Shown one piece after another: positions 7,137 through 11,865 of a stretch of DNA of 11,865 bases; the stretch's first letter is position 1, and each line of letters starts with the position of its first letter. The notes below the pieces were generated by a model. That model did not search any database. It had not been told where the DNA came from and saw only the letters and a list, made by a program, of their open reading frames with translations. This stretch comes from an uncultured Eggerthellaceae bacterium (GTDB lineage Bacteria > Actinomycetota > Coriobacteriia > Coriobacteriales > Eggerthellaceae): contig CAKTXN010000053.1 in the NCBI GenBank assembly GCA_934630905.1, forward strand, positions 1-11,865, given 5' to 3'. The translations under genes were made by a program, and so were the position numbers.

Positions 7137-8633
7137 TTATTCGACTTCAATAGAAACCGGATCGGTCAAGCTGCCCTTCTTATCAAGGACAACCGCAATA
7201 ATGAAGCCAATGACGCCGATGATCAGCATCAAGCAACCCAAGAACAGGTTAACGCCGAAGTCCTCGAAACCGGTGAGCAGGTTGAAGTTGCTCAGAACCA
7301 GGAACAGGATGTATCCCATGCCAACAAACGCCAAGATAGGAGCGATCGTGGTCTGGAAGACGTTGTGGCCGAAGCCTTCCTCGCTGTTATGCTTGCGCAG
7401 GTAGCGGATGACCGCGATGTTCACGATGATCTCCATTGCCATGATGCCCACGATGGCGATTGCGGAGCAGATGGCGCCGACCTGGGAGTACGGGTCAAGG
7501 CCACAGGCAGCCATGATGAAGGAGATGCCCACACCAAGAACCATGTTCACGCAGCAAGCCACAAACGGGGACTTCGCCTTGTTCGTCTTCTCCAGGGCCT
7601 TAGGCAGCAAGTTTGCGCGGGCGAACGAGTACAGGTAGCGGGAGGCCATGCCGTGAGCGGCCATCCAGGAAGCGAAATTCGAGATGAGCAGGAACCAGTT
7701 GAACAGGTGACCCACAACATCGCCGCAATAGAACACGGCTACGTCATGGTACATGTGGTCGTAGGCAACTTCGGAAACCGAAACGACGCTCGTGGGATCG
7801 GCGGCGCCGGCGCCTGCGAAGATCTCTGCACCCGATGCGCCTGCCGCCGCAGTCACCGACCAGGCGGAAAGCGAGTACACCAGGCCGATCACGATAACGG
7901 CGGCGATGGTGGCGCGGGGAATGGTCTTGCGGGGGTTCCTGGTCTCCTCGCCGAAGATGGCCGTAGCCTCGAAGCCGATGAAGCACAGGAATGCAAAGCA
8001 AACACCCAGGCCAATACCACCAGGAGCACCTCCGTTGAACAACGCATCAAAGGAAAATACACTCAGAGAATACGCGCCTGCGCCCTCGGCGAACAGAACG
8101 GAGAAATCGACGATGGCCAGAATGGTGATCTCGCACACCAGGCAGACCATCAGGAACTTCGTGCCGCCCTCGATGCCGAAGTACGAGAACAGCAAAATGA
8201 CGGCAACGAAAATCAGCGACACGCCCCACCAGGGAACGACCAGGCCCAGCTCCTGCTCAAGAATGGAGGCAGTGAACGTGCCGGCGGCGCAAACGAGATA
8301 AACCGACAAAAGATTGTAGGCAGCAACGGCGATAAAACCGGCGGCGGTGCCGAAGCGCTTGCCCAAACCCATGGAGATATAGGCGTAGAACGCGCCGGCA
8401 TTCGTAATATGCGTAGACATCGCGGTGAAGCCCACCGAGAAGATCAACAGAAGGACACCGATGATAACGAAATCGAATGCCGCCGCCGGACCGTTGCCCA
8501 GCATGAAGATGAGCGGCGTGTTCGTTGCGGATGCGCCCAGCGGGGCAGCTGCGGCGATAACCAGAAACACCAATGCGATGCCGCTGATGGCACCGTGTTT
8601 GAGCTGATTGCCCTGGCCTTCTTGATTGGCCAT
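7137..8633 (-). CDS. APC superfamily amino acid permease, paralogue 1
   Basis: This is a 498-residue inner-membrane secondary transporter with about 12 hydrophobic segments. Seen: TM1 with the PLGASATNTP break (31-40), where APC transporters bind the substrate backbone, and FIGFEATAIFGEETRNPRKTIPRA-type TM6-loop consensus (218-241). A short cytosolic basic loop (about 409-416, RYLRKHNS) precedes the last TM pair. The start is ATG 8633, with AAGGAG eight bases upstream; the in-frame GTG at 8642 abuts that ribosome site and cannot use it. It is about 90% identical (some 52 differences by my count) to the tandem copy upstream, with changes clustered at 115-117, 141-149 and 366-378. Substrate is not readable; neighbours suggest an amino acid or amino-acid amide. 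It has its own leader and terminator. Confidence 0.92.
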   Translation of the reverse strand: MANQEGQGNQLKHGAISGIALVFLVIAAAAPLGASATNTPLIFMLGNGPAAAFDFVIIGVLLLIFSVGFTAMSTHITNAGAFYAYISMGLGKRFGTAAGFIAVAAYNLLSVYLVCAAGTFTASILEQELGLVVPWWGVSLIFVAVILLFSYFGIEGGTKFLMVCLVCEITILAIVDFSVLFAEGAGAYSLSVFSFDALFNGGAPGGIGLGVCFAFLCFIGFEATAIFGEETRNPRKTIPRATIAAVIVIGLVYSLSAWSVTAAAGASGAEIFAGAGAADPTSVVSVSEVAYDHMYHDVAVFYCGDVVGHLFNWFLLISNFASWMAAHGMASRYLYSFARANLLPKALEKTNKAKSPFVACCVNMVLGVGISFIMAACGLDPYSQVGAICSAIAIVGIMAMEIIVNIAVIRYLRKHNSEEGFGHNVFQTTIAPILAFVGMGYILFLVLSNFNLLTGFEDFGVNLFLGCLMLIIGVIGFIIAVVLDKKGSLTDPVSIEVE

Positions 8634-8663
8634 GATTAACACTCCTTAATCCAAGAAACAATA

Positions 8664-8764
8664 CGTGCAAGTTTTTACAAAGAAGCTTTAACTCCCATTC
8701 TCAGCAACCTTGAAAAAAATTGCGTATTCATGATGCTACACACGTTGTGTTAAGAATGGGTAAA
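8664..8764 (-). promoter_or_regulatory. Conserved leader of permease 1 (promoter/regulatory RNA candidate)
   Basis: It shares with the other permease leader an 18-base block ending in AAAGCTTCTTTGTAAAAA orientation (8672-8689), a block around CGCAATTTTTT and CAAGGTTGCT (about 8703-8725), and TTTACCYA plus TTAACACAA (about 8744-8764). The sequence between the blocks is much less conserved. GCAA-TTTTT and AAAAA-TTGC arms (8667-8676, 8714-8723) can pair with one T/C mismatch. I cannot place the transcription start firmly. Confidence 0.5.
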
Positions 8765-8773
8765 GAGCCCCTA

Positions 8774-8804
8774 TTTTTTCCTACAAGGGGAGTAGGGTAA
8801 AAAA
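8774..8804. repeat. Imperfect inverted repeat upstream of permease 1 leader
   Basis: TTTTTTCCTAC (8774-8784) pairs with GTAGG, a two-base bulge and AAAAAA (8792-8804), with a 7-base loop. A competing CCCCT/AGGGG pairing overlaps it. It lies between the REP-like element and the leader and has no counterpart upstream of permease 2. Confidence 0.45.
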
Positions 8805-8837
8805 ATCCTGCTGATGATTGCAAAGCAAGAAGATGAA

Positions 8838-8869
8838 AAAGGTGAAAAAGACCCCGTCACTTTTTAACA
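8838..8869 (-). repeat. REP-like palindromic element, copy 2
   Basis: This is the exact 32-base inverse of 4963-4994. It sits just downstream of the permease 2 terminator and upstream of the permease 1 leader, in the 324-base spacer 8634-8957. Flanking bases differ from those of copy 1, so the repeat ends sharply. It can form the AAAGGTGA/TCACTTTT stem. Confidence 0.75.
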
Positions 8870-8886
8870 ATCGGGCGTGCAGACAT

Positions 8887-8916
8887 AAAAAACGAACGGA
8901 CCCGAAGGCCCGTCCG
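8887..8916 (-). terminator. Intrinsic terminator of permease unit 2
   Basis: On the minus strand CGGACGGGCC, loop TTCG, GGTCCGTTCG form a 10-bp stem (two G-U) followed by TTTTTT, 41 bases past the stop. The left arm is identical to that of the permease 1 terminator. Confidence 0.92.
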
Positions 8917-8957
8917 CGAAATCCTAGATTTGGTTCTACGCCTCTGCGGCGCGCTGT

Positions 8958-10454
8958 TTAGTCAACCTCAATGGAAACGGGGTCGGTTAGCACGCCCTTC
9001 TTATCAAGAACAACTGCAGCTATGAATCCGATAACACCAATGATCAGCGTCAAACCGCCTAGAATCAAGTTCGTTCCGAATTCCTCGAAGCCGGTGAGCA
9101 GGTTGAAGTTGCTCAGAACCAGGAACAGGATATATCCCATACCGATGAACGCCAGAACAGGGGCAATCGTGGTCTGGAAGATGTTGTGACCGAAGCCTTC
9201 CTCGCTGTTGTGCTTGCGCAGGTAGCGGATGACGGCGATGTTCACGATGATCTCCATGGTCATGATGCCCACGATGGCGATTGCGGAGCAGATGGCGCCG
9301 ATCTGGGAGTACGGGTCAAGACCGAAAACAGCCATGACGAAAGCAACGCCCAGGCAGAACACCATGTTCACGCAGCAAGCGATGAACGGAGACTTCGCCT
9401 TGTTCGTTTTCTCCAAAGGCTGCGGAAGCAAATGGGCGCGCGAGAATGAGTACAGGTAGCGGGAGGCCATGCCATGACCCGCCATCCAGGAAGCGAAATT
9501 CGAGATGAGCAGGAACCAGTTGAACAGGTGGCCCACAGCATCGCCGCAGTAGTAGACGGCAACGTCATGGTACATATGGTCGTAGGCCACTTCGGAAACC
9601 GACACGACGCTCGTAGGATCGGCGGCGCCGGCGGATGCGAAGATCTCTGCGCCCGATGCGCCTGCTGCAGCAGTCACCGACCATGCGGAAAGCGAGTACA
9701 CCAAACCGATGATGATAACGGCAGCGATGGTAGCGCGCGGGATGGTCTTGCGGGGGTTTCTGGTCTCCTCGCCGAAGATGGCCGTAGCCTCGAAGCCGAT
9801 GAAGCACAGGAATGCGAAGCACACACCTACACCAATACCACCGGGCACGCCTCCATTAAGAAGCGTGTCGAACGAGAACACGTCCAGCGAGTAAGCGCCA
9901 GCTCCTTCGGTAAACAGGACGGAGAAGTCGACGATGGCCAGAATGGTAATCTCGCATACCAGGCAGACCATCAGGAACTTCGTGCCGCCCTCGATGCCGA
10001 AGTACGAGAACACCAGAATAATAGCGCCAAGCACCAAGGAAACGCCCCACCAGGGAACGACCAGGCCCAGCTCCTGCTCAAGAATGGAAGCCGTGAACGT
10101 ACCGTTTGCAGCAACCAAATACACGGTGAGCATATTATATGCTGCAACAGCAATGAAACCGGAAGCAGTGCCGAAGCGCTTGCCCAGGCCCATGGAGATG
10201 TACGCGTAGAACGCGCCGGAGTTCGTAATATGGGAAGACATCGCGGTGAAGCCCACCGAGAAAATCAACAGAAGAACACCGATAATAAGAAAGTTGAATG
10301 CCGCCGCCGGGCCGTTGCCCAGCATGAAGATGAGCGGCGTGTTCGTTGCGGATGCACCCAGCGGGGCAGCCGCGGCGATAACCAGAAACACCAGCGCGAT
10401 GCCACCGATAGCACCGTGTTTGAGCTGATTGCCCTGGCCTTCTTGATTGGCCAT
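8958..10454 (-). CDS. APC superfamily amino acid permease, paralogue 2
   Basis: This is a 498-residue membrane transporter, collinear without gaps with paralogue 1. Seen: the same N terminus (MANQEGQGNQLKHGAI), PLGASATNTP helix break in TM1, GEETRNPRKTIPRA (228-241) after TM6, and C terminus DPVSIEVD. ATG 10454 is chosen because AAAGGAGAGG lies just upstream and both copies start identically there; the frame runs on to 10562, but those 36 extra codons cover the conserved leader. Non-conservative changes against copy 1 fall mostly in TM5 and TM9-like segments and at 115-117, compatible with a shifted substrate range. It is divergent from yfcE, with a 242-base shared spacer. It is the upstream unit, but its own terminator makes co-transcription with copy 1 unlikely. 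Confidence 0.92.
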   Translation of the reverse strand: MANQEGQGNQLKHGAIGGIALVFLVIAAAAPLGASATNTPLIFMLGNGPAAAFNFLIIGVLLLIFSVGFTAMSSHITNSGAFYAYISMGLGKRFGTASGFIAVAAYNMLTVYLVAANGTFTASILEQELGLVVPWWGVSLVLGAIILVFSYFGIEGGTKFLMVCLVCEITILAIVDFSVLFTEGAGAYSLDVFSFDTLLNGGVPGGIGVGVCFAFLCFIGFEATAIFGEETRNPRKTIPRATIAAVIIIGLVYSLSAWSVTAAAGASGAEIFASAGAADPTSVVSVSEVAYDHMYHDVAVYYCGDAVGHLFNWFLLISNFASWMAGHGMASRYLYSFSRAHLLPQPLEKTNKAKSPFIACCVNMVFCLGVAFVMAVFGLDPYSQIGAICSAIAIVGIMTMEIIVNIAVIRYLRKHNSEEGFGHNIFQTTIAPVLAFIGMGYILFLVLSNFNLLTGFEEFGTNLILGGLTLIIGVIGFIAAVVLDKKGVLTDPVSIEVD

Positions 10455-10484
10455 AATTACCTCTCCTTTATTCCAGATATAAAA

Positions 10485-10589
10485 AGAGCAATTTTTTACA
10501 AAGAAGCTTTGCCCTTCGCATTTCTCTAGCAACCTTGCAAAAAATTGCGTGCACAAAATCATATAGTAATTGTGTTAAAAGTAGGTAAA
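10485..10589 (-). promoter_or_regulatory. Conserved leader of permease 2 (promoter/regulatory RNA candidate)
   Basis: It carries the same blocks as the permease 1 leader. Here GCAATTTTTT (10488-10497) and AAAAAATTGC (10539-10548) are a perfect 10-bp inverted repeat with a 41-base spacer holding GCAAGGTTGC and CAAAGCTTCTTTG, which can each form small hairpins. TATGAT (about 10558-10563, minus strand) is a fair -10 box but lacks a convincing -35. Whether the blocks are operators or leader RNA is open. Confidence 0.5.
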
Positions 10590-10696
10590 TTATCTTCACA
10601 CTTCCTGTTGAAAGAAAGAATCTTCTAGATGAAAGGCTTAAAAAGAATAAATTAGCGTATCGTGATCGTAAAAGCTTCTTAAATTAAAGGAGGAAC

Positions 10697-11263
10697 ATGA
10701 AGATACTTATCGCATCAGACTTGCATGGTGCGGCGCAGGCGACCTCGTTGCTGATTAAGCGAATCGAAGAAGAAAAACCAACGGATATTCTGCTGCTAGG
10801 CGATATCCTATACCATGGTCCGCGCAACTCGCTGCCGCTTGACTACGAAACAAAGCAGGTTGTGAAACTGCTAACCCCCTATGAGGACCACATTCATGCT
10901 GTCCAGGGTAATTGCGATGCAGAAGTGGATAACTGGATGTTCTCCTTCGATCTGGAAAAGCCATCGCTCACGCTTTATGACAGCGAAGCGAAAGTTACGC
11001 TCTTTGCTACGCACGGACATCGTTTCGGAATGAACCCGAATGAGCCCCAAGAATTGCAAAACCTTCCTGAACCATGCGTTTTCTGCTCAGGACACACCCA
11101 TATTAAGGTTCTTGAGAAAAAAGGAAACGTGATCTTCGTCAATCCAGGAAGTGTGGGTATCCCGAAAGATGATTGCGCTGGATATGCCATCTACGAAAAG
11201 AGCGGCGTTGTTTTAAAGAAGCTGGAAGACGGTAGCGAAATTTCTCGAATTTCTTTCGAATAG
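10697..11263 (+). CDS. yfcE: YfcE-type metallophosphoesterase (phosphodiesterase)
   Basis: This 188-residue cytosolic enzyme of the calcineurin-like MJ0936/YfcE family uses two metal ions; E. coli YfcE hydrolyses model phosphodiesters, and its natural substrate is unsettled. Seen, in order: SDLHG (7-11), GDILYHGPRN (35-44), GNCD (71-74), THGH (105-108), GHTH (132-135) and NPGSVGIPK (149-157), the complete metal-ligand set. The HGPRN and NCDAEVD stretches match what I recall of E. coli YfcE closely, and length is normal. AAAGGAGG precedes ATG with a rather short 3-base gap. It is monocistronic, ends at a hairpin terminator, and shares its upstream spacer with permease 2. General RNA or nucleotide housekeeping is the likeliest role. 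Confidence 0.92.
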   Translation: MKILIASDLHGAAQATSLLIKRIEEEKPTDILLLGDILYHGPRNSLPLDYETKQVVKLLTPYEDHIHAVQGNCDAEVDNWMFSFDLEKPSLTLYDSEAKVTLFATHGHRFGMNPNEPQELQNLPEPCVFCSGHTHIKVLEKKGNVIFVNPGSVGIPKDDCAGYAIYEKSGVVLKKLEDGSEISRISFE

Positions 11264-11309
11264 TGCTTGCCTTATATTAGATAGCGTCTTATACTTGAGA
11301 AGGTCTGAA

Positions 11310-11348
11310 ACACAAAGGGCTGGATGCAAATCCAGCCCGTTTCTTTTG
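11310..11348 (+). terminator. Intrinsic terminator of yfcE (possibly bidirectional)
   Basis: GGGCTGGAT (11317-11325), loop GCAA, ATCCAGCCC (11330-11338) form a perfect 9-bp stem with a GNRA-type loop, followed by GTTTCTTTTG. On the minus strand the tail TTTGTGTTTC is weaker but could end a transcript from the right. Confidence 0.88.
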
Positions 11349-11716
11349 TATAAGGGGTTTTACCGAGACGAATACCCCAAAGGTTGAAATAGCTCTAAGC
11401 GATCGGTAATTCCAAAACCGCTGATACCCTCAAATCTCAAATGAACTTCAATTCAAAATGTATCGCAGTTCATTAGCTCTGCATCAACAACTGCGAAACA
11501 ATCAATAGATCATTGTTAAAATTGGGTAATGAGGATTCGCGCGATCGCGAGGCTCGGTTGCGATCAAGAAATCGTTCACAGTTATCCGATATCGGGGGTT
11601 TTACAGGCATTTTCATCCGATTTCAAAGAACTGTGAACGATTTCGATGATGGCGGCAAGCGAAGGCAATATGGCATTCTCTGCATCCTGGATCAAAAGAT
11701 GAAGGCAAATGGCTGT
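11349..11716. other. Gene-free stretch between yfcE and the rrn terminator
   Basis: About 370 bases without a supportable gene; the one plus-strand frame (11513-11803) runs into the rRNA terminator and 5S. It holds several inverted repeats: TCGCAGTT (11463-11470) with AACTGCGA (11489-11496), ATGAACT with AGTTCAT (11441-11473), the palindrome CGCGATCGCG (11540-11549), and the 16-bp pair listed separately. A structured RNA is possible but unproven. Confidence 0.5.
11568..11644. repeat. Perfect 16-bp inverted repeat with 45-base spacer
   Basis: GAAATCGTTCACAGTT (11568-11583) and AACTGTGAACGATTTC (11629-11644) are exact reverse complements. The spacer carries the palindrome CCGATATCGG (11586-11595) and a direct repeat of ATCCGAT (11584-11590, 11615-11621). 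No flanking target duplication or transposase is seen. Confidence 0.7.
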
Positions 11717-11748
11717 AAAAAGAAGGGGACCGCATCGCTGCGGCCCCC
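11717..11748 (-). terminator. Terminator of the ribosomal RNA operon
   Basis: On the minus strand GGGGGCCGCA, loop GCGA, TGCGGTCCCC form a 10-bp stem (one G-U) followed by TTCTTTTT. It lies about 50 bases past the 5S end. A second GC-rich hairpin (CCGGGC/GCCCGG, about 11764-11781) lies between, perhaps a processing stem. Confidence 0.92.
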
Positions 11749-11798
11749 TCCGGCTTCTCCGCGCCGGGCGATGCGGCCCGGGCGCGCGAAACGCCCTT

Positions 11799-11865
11799 CA
11801 TGAGCGCGACGTCCTATCCTCCCACGGGCTTCCCCCGCAGTACTTTCGGCGATGGCGGCCTTAAC
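11799..11865 (-). rRNA. rrf: 5S ribosomal RNA, 3' part (cut by window edge)
   Basis: The minus strand from 11865 reads GTTAAGGCCGCCATCGCCGA, then AAAGTACTGCGGGGGAAGCC and CGTGGGAGGATAGGACGTCGC. This is the conserved 3' half of bacterial 5S rRNA, including the GTTAAG and GGGAG-ATAGG loop E/helix IV region. The exact 3' end near 11799 is estimated. The 5' half, and presumably 23S and 16S, lie to the right of the window. Confidence 0.9.

Larger units (their letters stand above)
7085..8764 (-). repeat. Duplicated permease transcription unit, copy 1
   Basis: Leader, coding sequence and terminator all match the segment 8887-10589 in the same order and orientation. Coding starts are 1821 bases apart, and the leader differs by a net four bases. 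The copy boundaries are approximate: 5' at a shared GGTAAA/TTTACC and 3' at the terminator T-run. Confidence 0.85.
8887..10589 (-). repeat. Duplicated permease transcription unit, copy 2
   Basis: Partner of 7085-8764: leader blocks, 498-codon gene and terminator are all present in the same order. The spacer between units carries extra sequence (REP-like element, imperfect inverted repeat) unique to that junction. Confidence 0.85.

Noticed and set aside
4963..8869. CRISPR array or composite transposon between the inverted 32-base repeats
   Set aside because: There are only two copies, in opposite orientation, with no spacer periodicity, transposase or target duplication.
7365..10529. Long plus-strand frames (424 and 351 codons) antisense to the two permeases
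   Set aside because: They resemble each other only because the permeases are duplicates. Their composition (Glu/Gln/Asp/His/Arg-rich, charged) is typical of antisense shadows, and no ribosome sites are seen.
10455..10562. 36-residue N-terminal extension or upstream leader peptide of permease 2
   Set aside because: It overlays the conserved leader blocks, is not present as an open frame in permease 1, and the strong ribosome site belongs to ATG 10454.
11584..11592. DnaA-box-like TTATCC sequence in the inverted repeat region
   Set aside because: It is a single imperfect match (TTATCCGAT against TTATCCACA), with no cluster and no dnaA or dnaN nearby.
11513..11803. 96-codon plus-strand frame near the right edge
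   Set aside because: It runs through the 16-bp inverted repeat and the rrn terminator into 5S rRNA, so it cannot be a real gene.

Overview
The window looks like ordinary chromosome from a moderate-GC anaerobic bacterium. I see no phage genes, transposase or CRISPR array. The likeliest placement is class Coriobacteriia (Eggerthellales-type, lower-GC end). The hints are the style of the 498-residue APC permeases, the acidic Ser-rich PrsA-like lipoprotein and the amide/amino-acid catabolic flavour. This is inference from resemblance; a Firmicutes host is not excluded.

Layout. The left edge cuts a tRNA-Ser(GGA) (minus). Then come a secreted parvulin-type foldase lipoprotein (minus, 198-1343) with a terminator hairpin after it, and the translation GTPase typA/bipA (minus, 1775-3610) with its own terminator at 1611-1652. 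A low-specificity threonine aldolase family enzyme (plus, 3928-4962) diverges from typA. It meets a two-gene minus-strand operon (alpha/beta hydrolase, then acetamidase/formamidase, 7001-5162) at a bidirectional terminator. Upstream of that operon are two tandem APC-family amino-acid permeases (minus, 7137-8633 and 8958-10454). They are about 90% identical in protein by my count. Each copy has its own similar leader and its own nearly identical terminator hairpin, so a whole transcription unit was duplicated. A YfcE-type phosphodiesterase (plus, 10697-11263) diverges from the second permease. The right edge cuts the 3' end of a 5S rRNA gene (minus), followed by a strong rrn terminator.

How the genes may work together. 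The centre (3.9-10.5 kb) reads as a small nitrogen or amino-acid catabolism neighbourhood: two importers, a proline-iminopeptidase/amino-acid-amidase-like hydrolase, an amidase releasing ammonia from small amides, and a PLP enzyme that cleaves beta-hydroxy amino acids. The co-transcription of hydrolase and amidase is well supported by a 40-base gap; the wider functional link is inference.

Non-coding signals worth attention are: a 32-base exact inverted pair of a REP-like palindromic element (4963-4994 and 8838-8869); conserved blocks in both permease leaders that can form a long-range stem; a 10-bp inverted repeat of AAACGTTT boxes over the typA promoter; and a perfect 16-bp inverted repeat in the gene-free 450 bases between yfcE and the rrn terminator. 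I found no clear-cut new defence or mobile system. The best candidates for undescribed biology are the permease leader and the REP-like element.
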